From the NCBI GenBank assembly GCA_036346405.1, contig CM070562.1, forward strand, positions 68,653,482 to 68,717,481: DNA of 64,000 bases, in the 5' to 3' direction. This stretch comes from Phyllostachys edulis. Its lineage: Eukaryota > Streptophyta > Magnoliopsida > Poales > Poaceae. Below are positions 35,808 to 48,239 of the stretch, one piece after another. Position 1 is the stretch's first letter. Each line of letters begins with the position of its first letter. Made by a program: the position numbers and the translations under genes. Below the pieces are notes generated by a model. It was not told where the DNA came from. It worked only from the letters and a program-made list of their open reading frames with translations, and ran no database searches.

Positions 35808-38492
35808 TCTAACAGCCCAATTTTCAATTTCCAGTTAAAAATAATTTTAATTATTTTCCTGGAATTTTCTGAATTTGTAAAAAGCTTTCCCTAATTATTT
35901 TAAAGCCAAAATAAATTATTTGCAAATTTAGTTACCAATTATGAATTCCTGTGAATTTTCTCATAATTTTTGGACTTTATTTGCTATTTTCTAAAGCCAA
36001 AATAAATTAACTAAATTATTTAAATAGCTAAATCAATACAAATCAGAAAACCCGCCTTGGGCCAAAACTCCTCCGACCCATTCTTCTTTTCCCGCGCGCG
36101 TGGCCCGCTCGGCCCATTTCTCCCGCGCTCCTCTCATCTCCCTTTCCCGATCTTTCTTTTGTCGACACGTGGGACCCATGCTACAGTGTCATCCCCTACC
36201 TTCCTTTCTTCTCCGCTGAAATCTCGTCCTTGTCCGCCATTGCCGCCAACTCAAAGCTTCCAAAACTCGGTCGAATCAATCGTATCTCCCAAAATTCCGC
36301 CGCCATAATGACTCAGGTGTCATCGCGCCGTTATTCTGACCTCTCTCTTTCCATCTCCTATCAGAATTCCCGATTTCCTCCTCGACAAGAAGGACCTTCT
36401 TGCGCTGCACGAAGCTCCGACCTCACCCTTGCACTATAAAAGGACACCCTGGGTGCTCCATCTCCATCTCATCCCAACACCACCACTCACCTCGCTCCAA
36501 TCCTCTCGAGTTTGCCGGAAGTTGAAGTCGAAGCCTCGCCGCCCAAAGCTTTTTCCGTCAATTCAAGATCGACAAGCTTGCTCCGCCGCTTTCAGATACG
36601 CCCCCGCATCGCTTTCACCCGCTCGTCCTCTCGGCGCAAGACTCTCGACCGGAGGACCACCGGAACGCCCTCACCGCCGTCGACCTAACTCCGCCGCAGC
36701 AAAACCTCTCACAGTTGGCCACTCCATTGAGCTCTACCGCCGCAAGGTAACGCATAAGGTTCAGCATCATCTCCCCTTCTTTTTGTGCACCATTGCGTAG
36801 CTCACCGTGACGCGTAGCACCGGCGGCCATGGGTGACCCGTGCCCTCCTGCAGCGAACCTCCCTTCGACCAGGTGGTCGAAACTCCTTTCGACTAGTGTA
36901 GTTGAAATCTCCATCGACCAGTGTAGTCGAAACCTTCTTTCGACAAGTATAGTTAAAACCTTCCTTCGACCAGTGTAGTCGAAATCTCCATCGAGTAGTG
37001 TAGTCGAAATCTCCATCGAGTAGTGTAGTCAAAATCTCCGTCAACTAGTGTAGTCGAAACCTTCTTTCGACCAGGTAGTCTAAATCTCCTTCCGATCATG
37101 CGATGTTAAAGTGGTGAACAACACTCAGAGGTGAACAGTACTCGGAAAGGGAACAGTATTTTTGGAATTCTATCATTTCTTGTGACATCAAAACTTCCGG
37201 ATGTCCGTTCTCCTTCATACGAACTCTGTTTCCATCGATTCAAATTTCTAAAATCATATAAATTCAAGATCTAGACAAATAAACTAAAATTATTTAATTT
37301 GGAGTTTATGGGTATTTTCATTCTAATTTATTTGTATTTATTTGATGTTGTCGTATTTTCACGTATAGATTTCGACGACTCCGAAGAATTTGAAATAGGA
37401 GAAGAAGAGTCCTACGAGAAAGACAAGTTATACCTTTAACCATGTTGATCCTAATATTTAAATTATTTATTTCTATTTTAGATTATTAATGCATGCATTT
37501 TTCTATTCAGTTATTTTAAATTCGTAGTTAATCTATTTTCTTTGTATGGCCAATGTTGATGTTGAATTGTCATCCCCTTGTCACCATAGTTAAAATAAAA
37601 TTTGAAAGATTATATGCTTAGACCAATATCTTGGATTTGGGGAGTTTAGCCAAATTATTCAAAGTTGATTCAAATTGAGCCTATGGTATTGTCATACCAT
37701 AGGAATTTTTGAAACATGTTTTTACTTGTGAAACAAATTAAAATGGTTTAGACTTACGCATAATGGATGTTGGTATGTTGCAAGTCAATGCACAGGATCG
37801 ATTCATTTCAATGATCGAGTCCCAGGTTGTGGAATGTTGCCCAAGTCAGTTAAGGACCGGTCCGCGAGCTGCGGCTTGTAAAGCCCTTTCATACTACCAC
37901 AAGTCCAGAGTGGGGAGGACTAGGCTAAATAATTTGCAACACTCCTTTGCTAGTTGTGCTATTTGGATGTCCAGGTGTCGGGTAGTCAGAAATTCCCACT
38001 TGGCACAAGAGGGAGATTTTCGGCGGGCTAGTGGGCCAATGGAAGTGACACCTTAGCGAGCATAACTATATTGGAATGGCACATTATAAAGGCATTGTGG
38101 TAATCACATATGTTGCACACCCACAGAAGTGTGTGAACAGACAGTACAAGTTGATTATCTCTTGTGGGTAAAGTTGTATAACCTCTACAGAGTGTAAAAC
38201 TATTCGAATAGTCGTGTCCACGGTCATGGACGTGCTGAACAAAGCTTTTCGTGGATTAGACTTGGTTTTGATTTTAAAATGAATTTAGCAAATGAATTTG
38301 GGATGGTTAATCCTTGTGGTAAGATTGGGCGGTTAGCCATGTGATAGGAGGGTATCCTTAACCCTTCATGTATGGTGGTTATCTACTATAAAATTGTCAG
38401 TTCCAAACTTGATTTTAGTTATAACTTAAAAATTGCCTTGAACTTAGTAAAAGTATTTAGAACTGAAAATGTGGCTTTATGCAAAATGAACC

Positions 38493-39242
38493 TGTCGGTG
38501 TTTTAGAACCGAACTTACGTAAAGATTGTTTGATTCGGGGGGTCTCCTAGAATGGAATCACGCAGAGAAATTGACACGGGGATTTTTATACAGGTTCAGG
38601 CCTTCTCCAGGGAGAATAATAACCCTACTCCTATGTGTGTATGGTATTGAGTGTATTCTGAACAACCAGGGGAAAAGCCAAGACTATTACAGATGATAGT
38701 GCTAAACTGTCTCCCTGATGGCTCGATTCGATCCGCCTTTTCCTTCTCTGATTGCCGCCTTTATATAGTACGTGAAGGAGCGGCAGTTTCTCCAGGTGAA
38801 GCGGCGCCTCATCACATCTCGTAAAGCGCGACGTTGGTAGTAATCACCGCGATAACTCCTCCACGCCGCCTAACACTATATACCGTAGATAATGGAGCAT
38901 TACGTGCTATTACTTGGCAGAGTAACAAAGATATGATGACTGCTTGAATCCCTTAATCAATTGGGCCCACTTGTCTCGAGGTTTAATTGATCATAAGGTG
39001 GTCGAGTGACCTAGTCGAGAAGAACCTACGACTATGAGGTAGTCGTAGCAAGACTTACGACTATGGGGTAGTCGTAGCATAACTTACGACTATGGGGGTG
39101 GTCGTAGAAGAACTTACGACCACCCAAAGAGGCTCTTCCCTTATAACATTTAAGGGGTATACTCAGGACCATATGACGTCATATTTACCTATAATAAGAA
39201 TTATAGATAAAAGATAAAATGAGGATTATTATATCCTCGTCA
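38493..39242 (-). repeat. Element B 3' LTR (750 bp)
   Basis: Plus reading starts TGTCGGTGTTTTAG and ends TATCCTCGTCA. It includes the GTCGTA hairpin array at about 38995-39125 and a minus-strand TATA-like site (TATATAAAGG) near 38758. PPT GGGGGGCTAGA follows at 39243-39253. Confidence 0.92.
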
Positions 39243-40887
39243 TCTAGCCCCCCAGTTTCAAGTGAAAGCAACTTACTTGGTAAAGGAGTTATAGATGGTC
39301 TTACGACCACGAGAGGGTCGTAGAAAGATAGTCGAAGGAAAAACTCTTCGACATTAGTGTACTACTTTGACCAGAAGTATGCTTGGTCAAGGAAATTGCT
39401 TACGGCTATCAAATAGTCGTAGAACATTTCTACGATCACGAGGTGGTCGTAGCATGGTGATCGGAAGAAAAATCTTTTCGATTAACATTTCCTTTGGTTA
39501 AAAAGAATCTAACCAAGGAAGTAATTTCGCTTGAGGTGTAAAAGCAAACCTGATTTTCTCGAACGGACACGTTGGGGAATTTCAAACGACACCCGTTAGC
39601 CTGTCCGTTGGAGCGGTTCACGAGACAGTGGCAACCTTTGGAATACCATGCCTCCGGCCCAAGGCACGCGGTTATAAATACTTACCGAGGGTAAGACTTA
39701 GGGTTCACACTTTTCCCCAAATCATCCCACTGTTCATCAAGTTCTTGTCTTCTCCGCCACCAACTCAATCAAGAATCTCCCCCTTCTGAGAGAAATGGCC
39801 GGGAGGGTCTTCGAGTGGGCCGAGTCGGAGATGGATCTGGCGAAGATGCAAGCCCTTGTCAACGCTGGAAGATTCCGAGAGAGTTCTCGTGGAGTGGTTC
39901 CGCGCACAAGCAAAGAATGGTCGCCGGGAGGATGAACAAATCCCGCCTTCCAAAGCGTCTTGTGAGTGTGGTCTACGATTGCTCGCTCACCCCTTTCTTA
40001 CACTTATACTCGAAGATTTTGAGGTGGAATTGGTGAACCTTGGTCCCAATTCCATCACAATCTTGAGTGTATTTATATATCTCGTGAGGCGTGCACTGGA
40101 ATTCCAATGACCTTGAGCTCTTTCAAGATTTCTACTAATGGCTCGACAAAAGTGGAATAGCCGGAAGTCATATGATCTCAAGCTCCATGACAGAAGTCGA
40201 GGGAGTACATTCAGATGTTCACCAGTCTTCGTGGGCGTCGTGGAGGAAGAGGTGCTTTTACCGAAAGTCACCTCAAGACAAACTTTACCTTCGAGGGAAG
40301 ATCGCCGAAAGAAAGCTTCTCGATTCGATTCCCGGGATATCACCGATTGCCCCTATATTCAAGCCATCAAGGATTTGAAAGCAGAGGGTTAACCGGATGG
40401 CATGTGGTGAAGGATTTCATCACACGCCGAATTAGCCCTTGAAGAAACGAGTACCTCCTATGTGGAGGTACACAGGAAAAAGACCCGACCGGGGACTACG
40501 AGAAGGGTAAGTAGTTTTTCGACTTAACTCTCGGTTTGGTCTTCTTCGTAATTGTCTAACGAGTATCTTTATCTATTTTATACAGATCTTTCACAGCAGA
40601 GATTGACGTCGAAGTCAAACTCGTTTAGAGAAGCCCCGCCACCGGAATGGCGGTTCTCAAATCCTTGCGGTTTTGTCCGCAGAGGAAAAGGTTGAGCGCC
40701 TAAAGGTAATCAAAAGTTGATTTTATCCTTAGGACTTCATAGTCGAGAAAGAACTTACGACTAGGTAGTGATCGAGAAAATCTTACGATCGTGATATGTC
40801 GAGAAGAGCTTACGATCGATCTTGGTCGAGAAAAACTTACTGTTGGTCATTGATTCTTCTTTTTCTGTTTTTCTTTACAGAAAGTAT

Positions 40888-42407
40888 GTTGGAAATATGC
40901 CCTAGAGGCAATCATAGAGATGATTATATTTCATTATGTTCATGACATTGGATAATGTGTTATCTTGTTCCTAGAATAATATTGTTAATATTTATTATCA
41001 AGTATGTGACTTGGTTGTGAAACTCTATATTTCGCGATAATTATTCTTACGATCCATCCTCGGTAAACATATGAGGACACATATGAATAGACTAGCATAT
41101 GTATTGGTTGATGACTATGTTTCACGAGTCATAGATATGGAGATATCAAACCGATAATATGGACACATGTTAGAGAACATGATGTTGGATAAGACCCACC
41201 TTGAGACACTATTGAGATTGTTATGAATCTATGTGTCGTTAGTTGGTCTCAAGCAATGATGATGTATAATCCTTAGACCTGAGATCAAGATGGTTTCCTA
41301 TATGTGTAAGAGCACTCTTAGGGGTTGCCAAACGCTACATCAGAATCGGGTAGTTATAAAGGTAGCTTTGGGTATGCTCAAACATGGAGAGGAATGTGAT
41401 TTGGTGGGATATGGATTTGCCCTCCTAACATAACAGAGAGATGTCTTGGGCCCTCACAGATCGAGATAAAGAAAGTGCATGGCCATGCCACTAGTAGTCG
41501 AAGTGTTCACCACGTAAGTTATCGACACTCGATCGAGAAAGCATTGAGCAGTCCATGGATGACACAACATCTCACCGAGTTCAACCGGATATCGTGAGGC
41601 AAAGGAGAATACATGAGTAGGTTGTTTAGTTTGACCCGACTACTGGTGGTCGTATGGAGATACAAGCAAGTCGTAGACTAGTCGAACGTAATCACAGAGT
41701 GGTGAAACCAAGTCGTAAGGAGTTACGAGTTGGTCGTGATCAAATACGAATCGGTCGTATAAAGATATGACCTAGTCGTAAGTGATAAGGACCTAGTCGA
41801 GATCATATTGCATTAAGATTCGCTCGATGTAATTTGTGTGTATTGGGGAATCGATATGCTCGCTAGGAGTCGCTTCGACTTGTGGTCGAAAACGGTTTCC
41901 GACTCACAACCGAACTACACATGAACCTCTGTGGTCACACACTTAACGGGTTGGAACAAACCAAGACGTAATACGATTAAAGAACGTGTTGGATAGGATC
42001 CGCCACGAGCACTATATAAGGAGGTGCATGAGGTCATTGGGTAGCATCGTGAAACACCACGAAACCCTAGCCGCCATCTTCCTAAGAGCTCCACCGTGCG
42101 ATTTGGTGCCGCACACCGGCGTTCGGTTGTTCCTTCCTGGACGTGTGGATACCGTAGAGGCGCTACTACGATTGTTGCGCTTGAGGACGATCCGCGATCT
42201 TGACAAGGAACCGCAGACGTTCTTTGGAGGAGACGATCGACTACGACCACTACATCGACGCGGCTTCGTTGGACAGTCGCTCCAACCCTTCTTCCGCCGA
42301 CGGCGCGTCTGGTGGTAACGATCTATGATCATCTACTTGCATGGCTTCCTGGTTTGCGTGGTATAAATTTTTGTTTGTAGCTATCGTAGCCTACCCGTGA
42401 CCCAACA
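40888..42407 (+). mobile_element. Solo LTR D1, Copia-type (1,520 bp)
   Basis: It starts TGTTGGAAATATGCCCTAG and ends ACCCAACA, with TSD AAGTA at 40883-40887 and 42408-42412. This start is common to Copia LTRs in grasses (from memory; the exact family is not named). A TATA box (CTATATAAGG) lies at 42013. A GTCGTA-rich stretch occupies 41646-41802. Open frames at 41986-42318 belong to the LTR leader. Confidence 0.9.
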
Positions 42408-43339
42408 AAGTAGGCATGGAAAACCGCCGGGACGACGAAGAGGTCGAACTGGTGACCATTGGCGCAGGGGCGACAGTGGACAAGGGCTCATCTCCTCCGA
42501 CGAAAAAGCGTCGACTTACAAGAGTCGCCGACAAGGGAGGACCGAGCTCAAGTTCCTTTGTTTCGACCAGGTCCTCGGCAAGGTTCTGCGGCACGACGCT
42601 TCATAACAATAGCCGAGCTCAAATATTTGAAGTTGAGGAGGATGAAGAACCTCTTGCGCAAGGCCCGTAGGGCAGGAGACGCCCACAGCAGAAGCCGAGA
42701 CTGAAGCGGCTGCAGCTGAGGAGACCGAGGAGGTTGAAGAACCTCCCAGGCGTAAAGTCCACAAGGCCAAGGTACCTTTTTATTATGACAAGAAAGCTTT
42801 CACAGTTTCTGCCACTTCCAGTTTTGTCAAGCAACTAGAAAAGGAGAACTGGAAGAAATTTATGTCTTTTGTGAAGGACAATGCTGATCTAGCTGAGCCT
42901 ACCGTTGAGGGTAGGGCTGCTCTTAGAGTGGTCGAGACCGATCTCGGCCCTCCGGAAAGTCAGGAGACCAGAGAGATGGTCCCTATTCAAGATTCACGAC
43001 GAGACGTGGTCGTGGCCGAGCCTATTCCTCATCTTGCTACGACGGACGTGGTCGTAGTAAAGAAGTCGAAGAACCCTTCCATCGGGAAGATGGCTTCAAA
43101 GTTTCGATCAAGTCCAGATGCGAGGTATGTGAAACAAAGCTAAAGTGTAAGAACAACATTTACCTTTTGCTTTTCACAATTTGACTTGCTATCCTTTTGT
43201 TTTTTTAGCTCAACTTCTTCGGTCCCGAGGTGGCTTCTATCGAGAAGCCCATTTCCGCCTCTCCAGCGATTGGAGAGCTGACAGCGGGAGTGGTCGAAGG
43301 ATCATCCTCGGCCCCGGTGGTGGAAGAAGTCGTGGCTCC

Positions 43340-43590
43340 CGAGGCGGTTGTCACAACCGCTGAAGTCGTAGCCATGGTCGCTGAGGTAGCGGCCACAACT
43401 GCTGAGGTGGCGGCTATAACCACTCAGGTAGCGGCTACAACCACATAAATAGCCGCCATGACCCCTGAGGTTGCAGCTACGACTACTAAGGTAGCGGCTA
43501 CAACCACTAAGGTAGCGGCTACAACCATTGATGTAGCAGCTACGACCACTGAGATAGCTACCATGACCCCTCAGGTGGTCGTGGGACCAG
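43340..43590 (+). repeat. Val-Ala-Ala-Thr-Thr coding minisatellite
   Basis: Units of about 30 bp (GAGGTAGCGGCTACAACCACT-like) repeat about eight times in the antisense ORF of B, coding EVAATTT/KVAATTT. The homologous part of A (22934-23040) has only scattered EVV/EAT words, so the array expanded in B. Confidence 0.8.
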
Positions 43591-45679
43591 CAGAGGCAGT
43601 CGCAGAAGCCTCTGCCCAAGGTGGAGATGTACCTGACCACCGTGCGGGGAAGGAAATTATTGCAGACCTCCTTCCTGGTACCCAAAGAGATGCTGCAATT
43701 TCAGAATCGGAAGATGAGGAATACTTCAACTTCGCTCGATTTCTTTGGCCTGCTTCCATAGTAGGGTCTTACGCTTAGATCTCGCCATCGAGTCCCTCAT
43801 CCCAAAGATATTCCCAGTAGAGGGGACACTTTTGACAATGAGCGTCTTGAGAAGGTTTGGTGGGATTAGGTCGATAGAGTAGACAAGCTGAAGCATCCAG
43901 AGCTGGTTTACTCGATATTTGCTCGATCAACCATGAGTGTAAGTATTTAAGAATACTTATATATGTGATATTCCTTGTTTCTTCTTGTCTTTCCTTTTGC
44001 GTAAAGCTCTAGAGCAAATTGCCGTTGTCGGTGAATATCACCGACAACTTCTAGAGTATGACAGAAAGAGGAACTCGCAAACAGCAGAGAGGTGGTAAGT
44101 CACTATTTTTCATAGTCGCTTTTGACTTGACTACTTATATAGTGCTTACGGGGTTTGTCGTGGAAAAACTCACGACTAGGTACTAGTCGTAAAAGGCTTA
44201 CGACGGATGCTTAGTCGTAGGAGAACTTACGACTAGATCCATAGTCGAGAAGAACTTACGATCGATCAATGGTTGTAGGAGAGCTTACAACCAATTTAAT
44301 AATGTTCATGTCCACTTTTAACCTTTACTAAAGTTAAAAGCGATTTAAAGACTCGCCGACTCGCCGATTATCAAAAAGAGGAGTCGAGAAAGCTATGGGA
44401 GAAAGTAGAATTTCTCACGAGGAAGCTTAAAGAAGCTAATTTCAAGAATCGAAAAAGTGCAGAAAGGATAAGCGAGAAGTCTTGAACTTAAGACTGCTTA
44501 TGTTGTTGATCTTTACCTGACTGTTACTTCTTTTAGGAAAAGAAGATGATATGAGAAAGCTCCAGAATGAAGTCCAAGATAAAACTTTGGTCATTCGCGA
44601 GATTTTTCGTATCTCCAGAGAGAAAGATGAAGAAATTACGAGGTTAAAATCCCTACGATCATGTAAGTAACTCTTTACCTGCAGTCTTTTACGATTTCTT
44701 TCCCTTTTTTCACTCTTATTTCTTTTCTAGAAATGGATCGTGAACTGGGAAGGGTCGAAAATGAGCTCAAGGATAAAACCATGATTTATGCCGAGACTGT
44801 CTGCATTGCTAAAGCAAATGCAGAGGACATTAGATCATGGGAGAAGAAGCATGCTGAGACCGTTGCCTCCCATGAGGAAGAAATCAAGAAGTTGGATTCT
44901 CGATTAGCAGGTAAGGAAATCTTTTACCTGTGATTATTTTTGTTTTCTTTTCCTCTAGAAGTTTATTTTTGCTTGACCGGTCTTATTCTTTTCCGAGCAA
45001 GCGGTCGAAAACAAACAACTCATGAGGCTTCACTCGCACTCCAACAGAGATGGAGACAATGAAGATTAATCTTCAAAGCAAAGGTCACGCTCTGAACAAT
45101 GTACTTGGTGAGCTACATACTGAGGGAAAAGCTCCTCAAGATGATACGATGGCTGCTCACGTAAGTACAATTAGGGAACAAGTCGGGACTTTGCAAGACC
45201 TGATGACCACCCTGAAGGCCAACCAAGCTGAATCGATAAAGGAGGCGGTCGAAGTTGCAGTAAGTTATGCATTGGCAAAACTTAAAGCTCATGACCCCAG
45301 CCTTAATGATCAACCAATCGAAGCCGACTTCGACTGCCCTGAAGCAGAAGCAAGTCGTCTGATTGAAGAAATGCAATCGGTTGGCCGGAAGGTTTCGGAG
45401 GAGATGCGACTGGGCTCTCCCTCTTCAGAGTAGTTTGTAACAAACCTGTGGGAAAAACAAGCTTTTGTCGATGTATTATATAATCCATCTTTTTCCTGCA
45501 AATCATCTTGTCGAGTAGTTAGTAACTCAAAAGATAATCAACGAATGAAAGACTAAGAAATGAAGTCAAATTAATAACTTTATCCTAGCCCCCGACTATT
45601 TGCTTAGTTTGTTTAGACAAACTAAGTAAATAGTGTTAAAAAGGGTTTCTGAAAACGGAGAGGTTTGGTTAACTTGTAG

Positions 45680-46290
45680 TTTTTGGTCACGATTGTCATG
45701 CACTGGTCGAAAAAGTAGTAACGAATCGACACTAGGAAGTTCCTTCTAGTGGGCAGGACCACGTGCAGAGAGGAAAGTCTTCGACTAGGTGATGTCACCA
45801 TCTCCGACTAGATTAATTAAATCGAGAACAGCAACTTGAGTTAAACAAACATCCAGAGGACTTCAAAAAATTCGTTCGCCCTTCTTTGGAGGACTCGATA
45901 AGTCTGTCCTGGTATCAAGAGTAGGAAACTGAACGATGCTAGGAAGTTCCTTCTAGTGGGCAGGACCACGTGCAGAGAGGAAAGACTTCAACTAGATGGG
46001 TCTCTTCCTCCGACCAGTTGCATTTAATCGAATACCCCAAAAGCGCTTGAATAAATCTAAGAAAGTGCACTCGACTTAGAATATTTTTCAAAAGAATCAA
46101 GAAATAATCTAAGGTGAAAGGAGTAGGCTTTCAAAAATATTTCACTAAATAGAACCCGAGCTCTTTGTGTTGGCGGCAAAAGTGAGTAACGAGTCAATAC
46201 TAGGAAGCTCCTTCTAGTGGGGGGTGACCACATGCAGAGAGGAGAGGCTTCGACTAGGTGATGTTACCGCCTTTCGACCAAAGGTAAAGG
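45680..46290. repeat. Element B: three hairpin-bearing repeats between convergent ORFs
   Basis: The core CTAGGAAGTTCCTTCTAGTG, followed by GGCAGGACCACGTGCAGAGA, occurs at 45731, 45939 and 46200 (third copy AAGCTCC), each ending in CTTCGACTAG-TG. The spacing and position match the block in element A. Confidence 0.85.
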
Positions 46291-46391
46291 AAACGGGTGT
46301 TTAGAATATAGTCGAAAGATTATGAAAGCACTACTCAAAAGTAAGACAATAGAGGTAGAGAGAACACGAGTCTTTATTGTGCGAACGATTG

Positions 46392-47527
46392 GTTACACAT
46401 AAAACTTTGAATCGGGTCGATGTTCCAAGAATTCGAGAGAACTCGCCGCCTTCCATTGCCAATCGTCATCACCACTCGACGAGTAACTTCGACCTTGTGT
46501 AAGGACCTTCCCACTTTGGAGAAAGTTTGTTCCGATTAGGCTTGGATTGGCGAGCCTCAATACTAAGTCACCTACAACAAAGGTGCGAGGTTGGAACTTA
46601 CGATCGTAGTATCTGCAGAGGGCTTGTTGGTAGGCTAGCGAACGGATTAAGGCACGGTTTCTCCTTTCCTCAAGTAGATTAATATCATCTGCTCGAAGTT
46701 GTTCTGGTTGGAGTCTTTGAAAGTTTCACTCGTGTTGACCTTATCTTTAGTTAGGAGGAAGCATGGCTTCATTCAAGACTAGAAAAATGGTGTTTCACCA
46801 GTAGCTCGTTGGTAGTCGCATTTAACCGCCCATAATACGGAGGGTAACTCTTGTACCCAAGCCCCGAGCGCTTGATGAGTCTGGTCAAGACTCGAGTCTT
46901 AATTCCTCTCATTATTTGGCCGTTTGCACGTTCGACTGCCCCATTACTTTGGGGATGGGCCATAGAAGCATAACACAACTTGGTACCCAACTCGTCGCAA
47001 AATTCCTGAAATTTTGCGCTCGAAAATTGCTTACCATTATCTGTAATTATTCGAATCGGTACTCCAAATCGAGTAATTACGCATCTCATCATAAACCATT
47101 TTGCCGCTTCCGTTGTTATCCCAGCCACAGGTTTGGCTTCAATCCATTTTGTGAACGATCAATAGCCACAAAAGGAACTCAAACCTCCCGGAGCTTTGGG
47201 GAACGGTCCTAGGATATCGAGACCCTGTGTCGCAAAAGGCCAAGATAGAGGTATTGTTTGTAATGCCCGAGCTGGTTGGTGTATTTGCTCGCTATGAAAC
47301 CGCATCGACACACTTTTTAACCAACTCTTTAGCATCGTAAAGGGCTGTGGCCAGTAAAAACCTTGTCGAAAGGCCTTACCGACCAGCGTTCTATAGGAAG
47401 CATGATTTCCACAGATGCCACCATGTATGTCGTGAAGGAGTGTTAATCCTTTGCTCTGCGGAATGCATCGCATGAGCACCCCTTGAGTACCTCGTTTATA
47501 GAGGACTCCTTCAACCAAAGTATACAT
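46392..47527 (-). pseudogene. Element B integrase
   Basis: Minus reading: HDIHGGICGNHASYRTL (zinc-binding start; the following C-x2-C is damaged), GLDILGPFPKAPGG (first Asp), IITDNGKQFSSAKF (second Asp) and HPQSNGAVERANGQI (Glu). The C-terminal part (ALIRSLAYQQALCRYYDRK, then FVVGDLVLR) ends near 46392. A single-base shift near 47150 separates the core halves and another follows the Glu motif. It joins element cDNA to host DNA in active relatives. Confidence 0.88.
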
Positions 47528-47559
47528 TTTGGCTTTTCGGGATAAGCGATCTGCCTCGA

Positions 47560-48110
47560 GATCGCCTTGGTCTGTAACCCTTCAAGATATTCATAGATGG
47601 GTGCCATCCATGTATCCTCGTATTCTAGAGAGGTCGTCTCAATAGGAGGTGTCTCTGGTTCGTCGACCGCAGACGGCTTCGAGTTGTTCCAAGAAGACTC
47701 CTTTTGGTACTTCGATCGAAGAAGCTATTCGAGCAAGGCGATCTCATGAGGAAATTATCCTTTCGAGGGATGAATTGTGCCTCGAAACCTAAAAAATGCT
47801 TTTGTAGCTTATGCACTTCCGATAAGTACCGAGACATTGTCGGGTTAGAGCACTGGTACTCTTTTCCGACTTGATTCACGACTAGTTGAGAGTCTCCTCT
47901 CACGAGTAGTTGGCGAATCGAGCGCGCCATTTGCTTTCGTATGCCGCCTAGCAAACCTTCAGATTCTCGCCACTTATTTGTTAGTGGCCTGAAAGTTTAA
48001 TTGTATGGTCTCTCCGGTAGGAGATACCAGGACCACCCCAGCCCCCGAGCCACTTAAAGTAAGCGACCCGTCAAAGTACATCGCCCATTGGTCATGGGAA
48101 TCAGATCGGG
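47560..48110 (-). pseudogene. Element B second (archaeal-type) RNase H
   Basis: QWAMYFDGSLTLSGSGAGVV (catalytic Asp) at about 48090-48030, then LVVNQVGKEYQC, HKLQKHFLGFEAQFIPRKDN. A second RNase H between RNase H and integrase marks the Tat lineage (established knowledge). Frames are shifted near 47950. Confidence 0.82.
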
Positions 48111-48239
48111 ATCCTGAGCAGTGTTCAGATTTGTCCATTCGGCGACAAAGTCCGCCAAGATCTAGGATTTAACGGCCGTTCGACACGAAATGGATGTCAA
48201 ACTCCCCAAGTTCGACCGACCATTTTGCCATGCGCCCCA

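Larger units (their letters stand above)
39795..45433 (+). pseudogene. Element B antisense ORF (gypsy-type transposon domain, coiled coil), split by D1
   Basis: It has the same plan as the A copy. Exon 1 starts MAGRVFEWAESEMDLAKMQ and contains LAHPFLTLILEDFEVELVNL and PNSITILSVFIYL. The exon starting near 42414 (AENRRDDEEVELVTIGAGA region) follows solo LTR D1. The exon 42862-43138 holds MSFVKDNADLAEPTVEG. The exon 43205-43778 has a Val/Ala/Thr repeat and an EYFNFARFLWPASIVGS motif. Coiled-coil exons run to a TAG at 45431-45433 (GSPSSE). B retains longer open exons than A (45050-45433, 44733-44930), but D1 and several shifts break it. Introns contain GTCGTA hairpin arrays at 40738-40850 and 44150-44300. 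Confidence 0.75.

Noticed and set aside
41986..42318. Arg/Leu-rich open frame
   Set aside because: It is within solo LTR D1, just after its TATA box; the reverse copy occurs in D2.
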